The notes under the pieces were generated by a model, which worked only from the letters and a program-made list of their open reading frames with translations, did no database searches and had not been told where the DNA came from. Of a stretch of DNA of 64,000 bases, positions 22,815 through 34,057 are shown one piece after another (positions within the stretch are counted from its first letter, which is position 1; each line of letters begins with the position of its first letter). The stretch comes from Trachythela sp. YZ-2020 (Eukaryota; Cnidaria; Anthozoa; Malacalcyonacea; Clavulariidae), in assembly GCA_016169945.1 (NCBI GenBank), contig JADLSH010000076.1, positions 1,741,001 to 1,805,000 of the forward strand. The letters are read 5' to 3'. A program made the position numbers and the translations under genes.

Positions 22815-25400
22815 CTTCAAATGGAGCGGTAGCTGAATTTATTTCCATATCGAAACGTTCATCAAAGTTTGGCATTGCTTCATTCGAATGTTTTGAGTCA
22901 CCGCAGCTGTTTAGGTCTTGCAGTTTCTTCTTTATATCATGATTCTCCAAGGGCAGCTGCTCAATTAGACTGGTAACATCTTGTTCATCAGGGGTACCAA
23001 GAACAAAATGAATAAGGGATGGAAGCAGGAAATGAGGACCACAAACTCCATTAAGTAGAGCTGGATGTGTACCTCTTGTAATCCTGGAATCAATTGCTCG
23101 ACAGACAATTCGCTTGTTTCAAACTTTTCACCTTTTAGCTCTTCAAAGACATTCTTTAAAACCCTTGAGCACTGCACATAAAGATCAATCGATTTTGTTG
23201 ATTCAGACTTTAAAGCAGCCACTGCAAGTTCTTCGGCCAGACTTGTAGGAACGCCTGAAATGGTTGTATTGATGATTTCTAGGTCGTCATTGAGCTCTTC
23301 ATCCAACCTCCTTGCCAACCTTAGATCAGCTTCTATTTGTTTAGCATCGCTACCACTGTCTTGGCCTACAAAATAATGAAGATATACAAATTTCAACTAA
23401 CACTAGAAAAAGAAACAACTCTTTATATTTTTTCATTCTTCCTCCAGCTAATTAAGGCCTGTTTATAACAATTGGTCACATAATGGGATTTCCAATTGCC
23501 CTATTCCAGAAATAACTCAATGCAGTGAGTGAACTTACCAATACTACTGTGCGAAGGCATACTACTACTGCGCGAAGGCATACTACTACTGCGCGAAGGC
23601 ATACTACTACTGCGCGAAGGCAAACTATTATTAATAATCACTTGATAATAGACTGCAAATTTATTATCAATAATCAACATTTTGTGCATGTGCATCAACT
23701 AACAATAGAAACAACTCTTTATATTTTTATAAAAGTACCGTACTAAAGGTATATTGGCAAACCATAGTTGGCAAACTATTATTAATAATCACTTAATAAT
23801 AGACTGCAAATTTATTATTAATAATCAACATTTTGTGCATGTAAATCAGTGCATGTAGCTCTGAGGCCAGTATACTAAATGGCACAACTAAACGGCATGA
23901 CTAAAAGGCGCAACTAAGAGGTGCGACTTGTGACTAAAAGGTGCGACTCGTGACTAAAAGGTGCGACTCGTGAAAAAAGGCGCGATTTATGAAAAAAGAC
24001 CGACTCGTTAAAAATTGTGTGATTCATGAATACATGGCGCGACTGGTGAATAAAGGACTCCAGTGAACGTTTGGCAGGGTTTTGTTTTCGCTTTAGTTTA
24101 GCCTTGGTATTTTTCGAAAGAATTGTAAGTTATCTCACTTTAAAATCAGTTAGCTATCAACCTGTCTTTCAACTAAAAAAGTCTTAGTACTACCTCTAGT
24201 TATAAGTCCCACGAACTTTTCTATCCATCTCCAGATCTTTCTGTCATGTATAGTTTAACAGCAAGCAATATAAATTTCCCAATTTTAGTCAGCCTAAAAT
24301 ACATGATGTCTGAGGAAGATGAAACTTTTCAAAACTTTGGAAATCCAAACAAAGTTATTGTTTATAACAATAGGCAATAAAAGATGCCAAATTTTGATCA
24401 CCCGCTTTGATTAGTCAATTACAACTTGAGAGAGATTTGTTCTTAAAATTATTATGTATTATTATAGTGTACAAGCTCAAGCAACAAAACATTTAGTATT
24501 GTATTTGCTTTTCTATTAAAAACAAGATAACACAACTCATACCACACATTCTCTGCTATTAAACTATAAAGTTCAAGAATGCTCATCAACAGCTGATGTT
24601 GAAGTAACAAAATACCCGTCTCGCTACCATTCCCACTTTGTTGCTGACTTGAAGTTAACTGAGCTAAAACTGAGTGTAATCGCCTTCTTTAGGCATAATA
24701 TCCTCATCTACATCCTATTCATTATTCATCAATCCATATTAGGTATTGTTTATACCTAATCCACTTTCGCATATAATTACGAGCGTTGAGAATAGTATTC
24801 TATTTCCCAACACTCGCATTCTAGCTCAGTTGATTAGGTATGGGAAATATTAGTCAGCGGGAGTTCATTGCTTCACTTTCTTCCAGACCTCCTGGCTACA
24901 CATCGCCTTCCAACGTCCCTTTTACCCTCCCCCTAACTAACCCCAAACCTTAACCCAAACCTTAACCCAAACGCTAACCGAAACCTCCCAAACCTTCTAA
25001 TGTCACATGCAGAAATAAAATCAAGGCAAAACAAACAATCAGATTACCTAGCTAGGTGGAAGTGTTAAATACAGGAAAAGCGCAGACAAACTGTTTTAAT
25101 TGATTTAGTTGTTCCCAATTTGGCGTAGCCTCCATACTTGCACCAGACGCTAATCGAGCTGATGCCCCCATTGGATTGAGCACCTTCGCGAGCTGAAGAT
25201 AATGGAGAGCAGTGTCAGAAACTGTCAACCCTCCACTAGCATCCACTGGGTTCTCATTCATATCCACCCATTCGATCGATGTTGGTTCACTGCTGAGTGT
25301 GTCAGAAATTTCCATAATCTGGGAATCAAAAATCTGATCACACTCCCAATCCCAAGTAATGAATGCGTCTGCCTATAAGGCAAGAACATTTTTTTTTTCA
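22815..25400 (-). CDS. Unrecognised multi-exon gene with serine-rich heptad repeat (partial)
   Basis: Coding-looking minus-strand pieces: about 25378-25060 (ADAFITWDWECDQIFDSQIM onward, ending PNWEQLNQLKQFVC), about 23625-23540 (four tandem MPSRSSS-like heptads ending at donor GTAAGT), about 23367-23070 (QDSGSDAKQIEADLRLARRL ... LSVEQLIPG) and 23070-22818 (THPALLNGVCGPHFLLP, then LGTPDEQDVTSLIEQLPLEN, stop TAA at 22815-22817). A one-base shift separates the last two near 23072. Acidic and helical with no motif I know. It lies upstream of, and in the same direction as, the THAP transposase, about 270 bp from its start. It may be a second gene of the same element or an unrelated host gene; the 5' end is not identified. 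Confidence 0.45.
23543..23630. repeat. 21-bp coding tandem repeat (MPSRSSS)
   Basis: Four near-exact copies of CATACTACTACTGCGCGAAGG on the plus strand; on the minus strand they read in frame as Met/Leu-Pro-Ser-Arg-Ser-Ser-Ser. The array ends 5 bp before a consensus GTAAGT donor. Confidence 0.8.
23621..23850. repeat. Local direct duplication, 148-bp offset
   Basis: The segment GGCAAACTATTATTAATAAT ... CAACATTTTGTGCATGT at about 23619-23690 recurs at about 23767-23840 with few differences (for example CTTGATAATAG versus CTTAATAATAG). Confidence 0.7.
23880..24070. repeat. Degenerate ~20-bp tandem repeat
   Basis: Successive imperfect copies of GTGACTAAAAGGTGCGACTC and related GTGAAAAAAGGCGCGA forms, about eight units with length drift. 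No coding frame is maintained. Confidence 0.65.
24758..24795. repeat. 38-bp dispersed repeat, copy 1
   Basis: AATCCACTTTCGCATATAAT followed by TAYGAGCGTTGAGAATAG; the same 38 bp with one mismatch recurs at 27174-27211. Probably an end of a short interspersed element; the two copies bracket the duplicated block 25.44-27.05 kb. Confidence 0.65.
24935..24990. repeat. Telomere-like degenerate repeat
   Basis: Contains CCCTAACTAACCCC and repeated AAACCTTAACCC units. It resembles interstitial telomeric (TTAGGG)n sequence but is too short and degenerate to be more than a fragment. Confidence 0.4.
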
Positions 25401-25439
25401 TTTTTTTTTTTAGAACCCAGAGGGCCAGCAGAAGGATGA

Positions 25440-27045
25440 CAGGTCTGACCCGGCCTAACCGGGGAGTATATGACTCTTTTTTCAAAACTGCTAATCACCA
25501 TGACCCTCAATCACTTAAAAAGAGGGAAAATATATGGTTAAAATAAATGACTATTTGTTACCCTGAGAGCAAACACAGATATACATGACATACAATAGAT
25601 GTATTTAATTGGAATATTACAAGAACAAAGAAATATACATTCTTCCCATGCAACATGTAAATCCTAATGCACAATATTATTATCATTATCAAATCGAATA
25701 TATATTCTATAAATTATGTTGGTGTGTCCGAGTAAACAGAGGTGGAAACGCTCGGAATCTTTCCTTGCCCGCTGATCTTTTTCTCTTTGTGTAACACGCG
25801 TTTGGAAACACCCGTAAATTACAATATGCATATCATTGTCATAAAAATGATACATGGTTGTCCATCTCTGGCCGCAATGAGCCGCACTTCTTTTCACTGC
25901 ATAGTTAAGCGTTTGTCAGCAGATTTACGTGAGATACTGCTTTGTCCACTTCGACCATTGAGCGCTCAAGAACCATGGCTCTCATCTCCAACACGGCTAC
26001 AGCACCTGGAAGTAGTCCGGTGAGAGGCTCCGCTGATCTTGTCCTCGCAGGGAGGTCACACGCGGCCCGAAAAACAAACTCTTCTCATGCTTGACCCCAG
26101 CTGTTTCTTTCAATACCTGGTAGCTCATGCGCTATATTTATTGAACTCGGCAGCTGTGTCTGAAGCGCGGCTACAATCTTTCCTCTGGAAGATTCTCTCC
26201 ACCGGCTATTTGAGAACGCTTTCCATCATTTTCTGCCAGCAAATTCCTGTTTTAATGCTTACAATATGCAACAAGCCATTATAAGTCCTTAACGCTTGAC
26301 CAGGTCTGGCCAGCCTAACGGAGTATGGACTCTTTTCAAAACTGCCAACTCCACCATGACCCCCCCAATCCCAAAAGAGGAAAATATATGTATAAATAAA
26401 AATGAATATTTGTTACCCTGGAGAGCAAACACGCATATACATGGACACACAATAGATGGCTTAACTTGAAATACACAAGAACAAAGGAAATATACACTCT
26501 CCTATGCAATAACATGTAAACTCTACTTGACATTATCAACATATACATATATCAACCAAATTATGTATGAACAGCTGGTGTGTCCGGCAAACAGAGGTGA
26601 AACGCCGGAATCTTTCCCGCCCATGATCTCTCTTGCTGCAAACACGCGTTGCTTGAAACACCTGGCAATTACAATAAAAACACATTATGATGTTCATCCC
26701 TGGCGGCGCCAGATTTCTTCGCCCGACATACCAGGTTTATCATGATTCACGCGAATGCCGTTTGATCCATCGTTCCACGTAACCAAGACACTGCGTGCTT
26801 TATCTCCCAACATTGCAAGTACACTCATAGATATTGAGTCGCAGGCTGGCTGATCGTCCCGCGAGTGTCGCCTGTGACGAATACAAGCTCTTCTCATGCT
26901 TTGACTCGGCCATTTCTTTCAGCCTCCAAGTTCAGAAGGCGTCATATTTATTGAACTGCAGCCAGGTCACAAGTCATATTTCAATCATTCCCTCACGAAG
27001 ATTCCCTCCACGGTTGCTTGGGAAATCGCCTTCTTTGTAAGGTCA
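25440..27045. repeat. Two diverged direct copies of an ~850-bp unit
   Basis: Copy 1 (about 25440-26290) and copy 2 (about 26297-27045) share, in the same order, GACCYGGYCTAAC-type start, GACTCTTTTCAAAACTGC, ATTTGTTACCCTGAGAGCAAACA, GGTGTGTCCG.AAACAGAGGTGAAACGC, AACACGCGTT, CTCTTCTCATGCTT, CATATTTATTGAACT and GATTCCCTCCACGG. They differ by many single-base indels. The overlapping frames here do not persist between copies, so I see no gene. Confidence 0.7.
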
Positions 27046-27051
27046 TCAGAG

Positions 27052-27172
27052 TATAATAGTCACATCCTAAGATTTTTGAATGTGCCAGAGAATGTTATTA
27101 TTTCAAAGTGCTATTTACTTTAACTGGTTCATCGAATTTGCTGATCTTGCAAATTTATTATACTAAGTTCTT
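27052..27172 (-). repeat. LINE fragment, duplicate of 28045-28155
   Basis: TAAGATTTTTGAATGTGCCA ... TTATTATTTCAAAGTGCT ... TTTAACTGGTTCATC matches, in order, the stretch of the neighbouring LINE around 28045-28155 (coding strand minus). It is a short second copy directly adjoining copy 2 of the 850-bp duplication. Confidence 0.65.
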
Positions 27173-27374
27173 CAATCCACTTTCGCATATAATTATGAGC
27201 GTTGAGAATAGCGAACAGATTTGGTCATTTGCCAGATCACATTTTTCTTTAAATTGATTGGCTAGTTGAATTATATCATTCAATCCGATGGGTTGTTGTG
27301 GTGCAGAGCTTCAATCTGATTGGTTTAATAATGATGCAATTAATCTTGAGATGATGTGAGCAAAGCTCAAATCG

Positions 27375-28320
27375 ATAGATAGATAGATGAATCATTTAAT
27401 AACTCAATTTTTGCAGTCCTAAGACTGAATTACAATTGGTTGAATATAGTAAAAATTTACAACGTATGGTAGTACTTAATGTTCAGTTAAAAAATTTGTT
27501 ATATATACAAGATTTGACTAAATTAGATAACTAAATATTTAAAATAAATTTGTATTTACATTTCCTTCTGTGATGCATACTCAGGAATAAAAGAATCTTT
27601 AAATCTATTAGTTCTAATCATTGGGAGATCATATTGTTCTGAAGTTATGAACAACCTTGTTCATTTCTGGTAAAAGTACATGAAGTTTATGATCATCGTT
27701 TTCTTCAATTTCACAAAACAGATTTACGCATAACCTCTCTCTTACGGTCATTTAATGTTTCTAGATTCGCCTTTTTCAACGCTTCTCTGTAATCTACATA
27801 GGGATAGATAATTGGTAGTGCTCTTTTTTGAATTCGTTCAATGTCTTCCAATAGGTAAGTAGGAAGGCTTGAATGGAAAGCCTGACATGCATATTCGAGG
27901 ACAGACCTAATACAGCCACAGTAAAATTTGATTAAGGAAATAATATCAACGTCCACACGTTTTAACTGTTTCAGAAGATAAAATCGCTTTGAAGCTTTTA
28001 CTAGAATATTTGCTACATGGACATTCCACTTTAGGTCATCAGTAATAGTCACTCCTAAGATTTTTGCAGATGTTATTATTTCAAAGTGCTGGTCATTTAC
28101 TTTAACTGGTTCATCTTTGCAGGGATCTTTGGTAAACTTTATTCTAAGTTCTTTGCATTTTGTAGAATTTCGCTGAAATGTATTATTATTCAACCACTTT
28201 ACCAACTATGTCTTGTAAATTGCTATCTTCAGTCCTGGGGATAACCTCCGAAGTTGTGGAGTCATCTGCGAGTTTTCACATATTACTTGTTGAATCTTCT
28301 GGGACATGTCACCAGTAGAG
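27375..28320 (-). pseudogene. LINE reverse transcriptase, C-terminal half, with microsatellite 3' tail
   Basis: Minus strand. The catalytic region is visible near 28275 as ADDSTTSEVIP in one frame, then 28205-27711 gives NSTKCKELRIKFTKDP, AKILGVTITDDLKWNVHV, SVLEYACQAFHSSLPTYL and RIQKRALPIIYP, the thumb and post-RT blocks of CR1/L2/jockey-like LINEs. The terminal TNRFKDSFIPEYASQKEM stop follows near 27555 after a frame change. The 3' end is a short TCTATCTATCTATCGAT run at 27375-27390, a common LINE tail. Frame breaks show it is inactive. Confidence 0.8.
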
Positions 28321-28369
28321 CGCTATATTCAGAGCAAGGAGCAGGAACTGGGTGAAAAAAACCCATGAA

Positions 28370-28680
28370 ATAACGGAAAAAAGACAAGAATTAGATGAAA
28401 TGACGGATCGAATCAAAGTAATCTTTCGAAGAGGTCAGAAGTGTTCAAATTGTCCTGCAAATAATCGCATGGTCTTGTACAGGAGACAAATGCGAGTCTT
28501 CATTTATTTGTGACAATCTATCAAAACACACCGATGAGTTGTTAGCTCTTCAGGGGAAGAAATGTGCTATTGCATCTCTGGAAACTTCTGCCAAAAAAAA
28601 TAGCCAAGAATTAACAAATGGCAGTGAAGATTGTTATGTGTTACTGCTTGTAAAGAATGTGAAGAAACAGCGCCTGTAAC
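28370..28680 (+). pseudogene. Short coding-like stretch, product unknown
   Basis: Plus-strand sequence reads EITEKRQELDEMTDRIKVIF, then after a shift WSCTGDKCESSFICDNLSKH and a Lys/Glu-rich helix to a stop at about 28679. Two Cys pairs and a charged helix suggest a real protein tail, but I recognise no family and the frame is broken. It might belong to a decayed transposon ORF. Confidence 0.3.
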
Positions 28681-29303
28681 TTGATCTAATGTGAATGTTG
28701 AGTTCTATTATTACAGTCTGCAGAAACTTTTGTTTTGCAATAACTTATCTGCAATGTCAATTGCATAGTATAGTCTATTCATATTATTAATAATACATAA
28801 TTAAAAACGCAAGCATAGTTAAAATTCTTTTCCATATATAAGTCCCGTCTACAAGAGCAAATTTTATGTGACAATTTTTGTGTGGCAAATACATTTGCTG
28901 AAAATCTGGTGCGTCAGACGCATAATGCGTCTCTAGTATAAAAACGGCCATTCTTTCATGTCTCTCCTGTGCATGAGCAAATAAAAATTATCAAAGTGAA
29001 AATTGTCACATAAAATTTGCTCGTGTAGACGTGCTGTAATACTGTGTTACACATTGTACACAAACAATACTCCAGTCGCGTTTTACAACATGCAAACAAT
29101 AGTGAAGTTGGGTGAGTTGCTTGAGGGCGCATGTGGTATGTCCTCACATGTAGACATTCACTGCCCAAATTTTGCATTGTTTTGACATTTTCTAAGTCAG
29201 AAACTATAACTTTATTTATTTTTTCAGAGCCTTTTATTCAAATACTCCCCTTAGCAGGGTAAAATTAGGATGTATTTTGGGCATATTGTAGCTTTTGAGT
29301 TAA

Positions 29304-29510
29304 GGTGGTACACCACAAAAGCTCATTTGCATATTGGTAAAATATAGAAATATTCGATATGGGCAACATCAGATGAAAAACTCTCCTTGTCTTCAAAAGC
29401 GTAACTAGACTCTGAAACTTCTGGAGCATACTTAGTTAATGTAGGTCTGTGCTGTGAGAACAATATGAATATTATACCAATATGCAAATGAGCTTTTGTG
29501 GTGTACCCCA
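29304..29510. mobile_element. TTAA-flanked MITE with ~40-bp TIRs
   Basis: A 207-bp element flanked by TTAA on both sides (29300-29303 and 29511-29514). The left arm GGTACACCACAAAAGCTCAT and the following TTGCATATTGGTA are mirrored at the right by CCAATATGCAAATGAGCTTT TGTGGTGTACC. TTAA duplications are produced by piggyBac and Kolobok transposases. A piggyBac gene (59-61.5 kb) and a possible Kolobok-like gene (16.7-22.5 kb) occur in this window. Confidence 0.85.
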
Positions 29511-29860
29511 TTAAGCAGATAATTTGATGTCAGTGCCATAAAGTGTTGTTATTATACGCCTTATTCCAAAATGGTGACCGGAAACATGAAAACGAGGCTA
29601 AGGGGGCCAGAATTCGCGATATTATTATAAATTATATTAGCAGTGGAGAGTTATTTTTTAAAATTTTGCTTATTTTCGGCAAAAAATACTTTTTTTCGAA
29701 TATGGGCAATTTTAAGCCTCAGAAGAGGATATTTTTATCAAAATCCGCGACAAACGATGTCCTGCTGGGCTTTTATTGCGATATTTATATCCCGATGAGT
29801 GATGATGACAAGATGGCCATATCAAGTTACAGACATTACAAAGATTACCGAGGCAGTCCA

Positions 29861-30880
29861 ATGCCGAAAAACTGTTGTGTTCCTCATTGCAAGAAAAAAG
29901 TTTACGTAGAAGAAGGAAAAAAGATATCCTACTTCAAATTTCCGAAACAAAATAATCTGTTTGATGAGTGGATTCGAGCAATTCACAGAGACGTTGGACG
30001 ACACTTCACAGTAAATAATAACACTCGCGTTTGCTCAAGGCATTTTAAAGATACAGATTTTAAAGTTTCCCGTGCTGGCATACGTACTCTTTGTGACGGG
30101 GCAGTGCCTTCATTGGAAAACTGCTTATCCTAAGAAGAGAAAGTCTCCTGTAAAGTCGAGAAATATTGTGCGAGATTCAGACTCAACTGACAGCGATGTA
30201 AACACGGCTGGCTGGTGCATCAACTAAATAGAGACGTACGCGCTTATCTATTACAAAGAAGAACGAGGAAACAAATGCGCATGAAGAAAAAACTGGAAGT
30301 TTAAAGAACGGATAAAAAATCTGACCCGGAGGGATGCAAAAAAAAAAATAAAGTGTTCTTCTCGTTTAGATTTTTTTGTAAGCATGACAACACATCAAAT
30401 TCTGCTGGTTTCCAACTGTGAGAGGTATTTGATGCTCTGTACAAGTTTTGTAATCCTGGGGGACATGGGAAAATATTACTCTTACCTGCAGATACGAGGA
30501 TAAACTTTCCAGTCATGCTGATCCGTCGACTAAACAGGGCTGAACCAGGCTTTTCTTTTAAGAAAATATTTATTACTATGTGGGCGAGCAGAATTGCCTG
30601 AAGAACACCTTGCTCCATTTCTTCCTAAAGGTATCTCTCTACACCATTGCTGTGATAATAATTATCACATGGTGAGATTTTTCTGTATGTAAGTTTTAAG
30701 GTGAATTCTTGGCCTTCTCGAGAAGTTGTAGATAAGTATATGCCTGAGCAATTTAAAGAAAAATTCCCTTCGACTAAGTAGATAATTTGACTGCTGAGAA
30801 AAATGCAGGAAATTCCTCTAACTTTGTTTGTAAATATCAAATAAATGTGGACAAGTATTGTCTCTGTTCTTTGTAACAAC
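29861..30880 (+). pseudogene. THAP transposase of the two-gene element, decayed
   Basis: The start is taken at ATG 29861 because the THAP finger begins MPKNCCVPHC there; the upstream open sequence is TIR. THAP features: C-x-x-C as CCVPHC, the FKFPKQ strand, W of DEWIRAI, and CSRHFKDTDF, then GAVPS near 30105. The frame shifts in the PS(F)xWK segment, and TAYPKKRKSPVKSR follows to a stop near 30228. Further downstream, in several frames, come YKFCNPGGHGKILLLPADTR, a PEEHLAPFL helix (HTH region) and WPSREVVDKYMPEQFKEKFP, which in relatives directly precedes the first catalytic Asp. The Asp position itself is ruined (two stops). The rest of the DDE domain is absent. Confidence 0.7.
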
Positions 30881-31548
30881 CTGTCCTATAATTTTGTAAC
30901 AGGAACATTTTTGCCTGTCAATGCAGTGTATATTAAGATAATTCAAGGAAGATTGTACTATTTATTTCTAATCTGGTGTTTGTAGAAAATGATTCACAGT
31001 TTTCTGAAATTTACAGTTTTTTTTCATAAATGGTTTCATTTCAATGATAAACATTTTATACAAATTAAATTTTAAATTACCTTCTTTATTTACATTTTAA
31101 ATTTTATAACAATATTAGACTATGTGCACATGGTACATTTCCTGGAGTTTTTAACTGTTAAACTGTTGTCTGAACCTCAATATACCTTGCTGTAATCAAA
31201 TGCTTCCACAATGGCACTTCACAATGGCCTCCATTTCAGACTTAATTTAGTATTTTAGTTTGGCTGAAACCAAAGAGAAACATATACACGCAAAAAATCT
31301 GGTATATACACTGTATGTGTTTTAACATTTCTGACAGGCAAACATGAAAATGAGGCCATTGGGGAAAATGTAATAAACGGTAAGGTCTATTCCCTAGAGA
31401 ACAGTAAATAATACAAAAACCCTTGGAAATATTACTGAATGCATATTGTCATTGTCATCATAACTAGTCATAAGCAATGGATTTTTCCAATATATACACA
31501 CATGCATAACACAAACCCTGCTCTTTTCTTATAATTATGATGACCCTG

Positions 31549-33763
31549 ACTTAATTTTTGCAGCAAATTGGTAAAAAGTGTGTAAAATACACTGCACAAA
31601 GTTTTGCACAAAGTTGTTTCCAATGTTCCTCATCAAATGGTATCCGGTCAATGTTCATACCTGTTTTGGTGTATACCACGAAATCACACCATTTAGCTCC
31701 AGTTAATCCCATTTGTCCTTGTACTTGATCATAGTATTCATGATTCTTCTTCAGTTTTGGTTTATTGTCCTGCATCTGAAGATAAAATTTATTGTCACTG
31801 CATGCATCAACAGGACTAACAGCAAATTTTGAAATTGGGCATTTAATTTCTAAAAGCCCAAAGGCATCTCCATCACTGCCAGAATTGAGATCAATCACCT
31901 TTCCATCAGGTGAACACCCAAGGATATAAAGTTTGGGGGAAACAAAAAGCCCTGATTCCTTAACATCTACTGGATGACCAATCTTGTCCATATACTTCTG
32001 GTATTCCCTTCTTGCAGTTGGCTCATACCTTATACCATGTTCAGTTGCTTGAGACTTGAAAGGTTTTGCTGTGATAAGCTTAGTACAGAACTTTTCAAAG
32101 TTCCTTTGCCTTCTTGCCACTCTACCAAATTTTGACGCAGTAAATCGCACTTTTCTGGCTTGTGCCCATTCATCATTGTTGTGTTGTTTCCTTGTTTCCT
32201 TCTCTAGTTTGTTGGATCTGCATCTAATGTTTCGGGTACAGGCAAAACAAAACCATCATTCAAGTCATCCAATGGAAAAGATGGATAGCTACGGCCAAAA
32301 GTGCTTCTATGACTACATGCAGGTTCAAATGGAGAAGTTACAGTAAAATTGGACTCTTGAAATGAAAGTTGGTATGTGCCAAAGGAGCCAGGTGGACTAG
32401 GGCCAAATTTTGTTGGTACTTGCTCTACATTTTCATCCACTTCACATGTTTGGACTAAGCCAAAGGTTGGGTCAATGTCTTTAACAGTTTGTAGGAAATG
32501 GGAAACATTGGATTGTTGTTGCCTTCTTGCATTATAGAGTTTACAATTGATTCCTTCTGTCCTTTTAACTTCCTGATGAGTTTTCGTCACAGCAACTTCC
32601 ATTACTGGCAATGGTAAAATTCCCTCAACTCTTGGTTTGTGCCATTTCTGTAGGGTTGAGGTGCATGCTGAATCTGGATTCTCGTCATCTTTGTCATTCA
32701 AATCAGTCATTTTTTGACAGTTGAATAAACTAAATTTGCAAATCTTTAGCATCAACGCCAATATATGATTACAAAAACCAGACTTTCCAGCAGCACATGC
32801 AGGACCACAACATGCATACATCACTTCACCAGATACCACACACAAGGCAAGTTCCAACTGATGGGGGCTTTCGTTCTTTTTAAAGCTATGAAAGCATTTG
32901 GCACGATAGAAAAAATAACGCTGGTCGTAAGTGGCTTCAATATTATGTAAATATTCATCTTGTAAGTATGGTTTGGCTTTCATAAGTCCTATAGGCAAGG
33001 TGTGATTACTCCCACCAACAATTTTCCCTGACAGGCTGATGTGCTTGTCTATCTTGACTCTGCTAAAAAATGGTGCTTTAGACAGTGACGTACCCAGCCT
33101 TCTGTGGGGAACTTTGGTGTGTGCTTGGATTGTTGAGGAAAACTCATACTTGGCAACTCAGACACACTGGTAACTGCTGTGGTTGTGTTGGCCATGCAAA
33201 GTTGGTGAAGCTTGCGTTTGGAATACACCATCGACTTGTCTGGATCCACAATATTTTCATCCAAACCGCTGCTTACATAATCCTCAACCCTAAAGTGTAG
33301 CAGTAAAATAAATAAACAGTGAAAATCAATAACCTTAAGCATTTGATCAAATATATTGAGTCATATTTATTTACCTTTTGACAAGTTGCACCTTGGTTTT
33401 TAATCCTTTGCATGAGTCCCCACAACATTGTAGCCAGAACTTCAGCTCGTTGTTTTAGGTTTTCAACCAGAGAGTGAGCTTCCTGGGATGTCTGCCTCTG
33501 TCAGTAAGCGTGGACCACAAAATGCCTTATCCATTGTGCGGTTTTCGAAACTATTTCCAAAACGCACTGTATGTAAATGGGCACACACACACAATACAAA
33601 CTTGCTGTAATATTTTGTGTTCTCTATCTTCTCGCTCTGAATATATCTTTGGTCTTAATTGCCAGGAAAACACCGTCAAAGTAAACTCAAAAGGAAATAC
33701 GGCCCTAACACATGGTCTGTTATCCTCTAGTTCTTTGTAACGTGATACAGCTGATATGGCCAT
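31549..33763 (-). pseudogene. SWIM zinc finger plus YqaJ-type exonuclease
   Basis: Minus strand. Exons 33763-33602 (MAISAVSRYKELEDNRPC) and 33497-33375, then a long exon from 33289. Near 33080-32998 and at about 32207 the frame shifts by one base. The SWIM finger is VMYACCGPACAAGKSGFCNHI at roughly 32826-32764. The YqaJ-type (lambda-exonuclease-like, PD-(D/E)XK) domain follows from VRFTASKFGR, with ESGLFVSP, GCSPDGKVIDL, the catalytic LLEIKCPIS and YYDQVQGQMGLTG, ending IDRIPFDEEHW...YFTHFLP. YqaJ nucleases digest DNA ends; in transposons they may process donor or target DNA. The start codon lies inside the right TIR. Two shifts make the copy non-functional as read. Confidence 0.8.
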
Positions 33764-34057
33764 CTTGTCATCATCACTCCTCGGGATATAAATATCGCAA
33801 TAAAGCCCAGGAGGACGTCGTACGGCACAGATTTTGATATAAATATCCTCTTCGGTGGCTTAGAATTGACCATATCCGAAAGAAATGTATTTTTCGCTGA
33901 AAATAAGCAAAATTTTAAAAAATAACTCTCCACTCCTAATATAATTTATAATAATATCGCGAATTCTGGCCCCCTTAGCCTCGTTTTCATGTTTCCGGTC
34001 ATCATTTTGGAATAAGGCGTATTTTAAGGCGTATTATTATTATTGCTGTTATTACAG

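Larger units (their letters stand above)
29556..34020. mobile_element. 4.46-kb two-gene DNA transposon with ~295-bp TIRs (ISL2EU-like)
   Basis: The left arm (29556-29850) begins ACGCCTTATTCCAAAATG and continues CCGGAAACATGAAAACGAGG and GGGGGCCAGAATTCGCGATA. The same sequence occurs inverted at 33730-34020. Both outer junctions show AT next to the terminus (29554-29555, 34021-34022), compatible with a 2-bp duplication. Inside are two convergent genes: a THAP transposase (+) and a SWIM-YqaJ nuclease (-). From memory, ISL2EU-type transposons pair an IS5-like transposase with YqaJ and use AT targets; that naming is inference. Both genes start inside their respective TIRs or at their inner edge, and both carry frame breaks. 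Confidence 0.75.

Noticed and set aside
24935..24990. Chromosome end
   Set aside because: Telomere-like units are few, degenerate and internal.
25742..26284. Two adjacent plus-strand ORFs
   Set aside because: They fall in copy 1 of the 850-bp duplication and are not conserved in copy 2.
29543..29860. N-terminal extension of the THAP protein
   Set aside because: This stretch is the left TIR; its inverted copy at the right end is in a different coding context, so the open frame is incidental.
30301..30879. Minus-strand frames of 84-105 residues
   Set aside because: Opposite-strand shadows of the decayed THAP transposase; no motifs.
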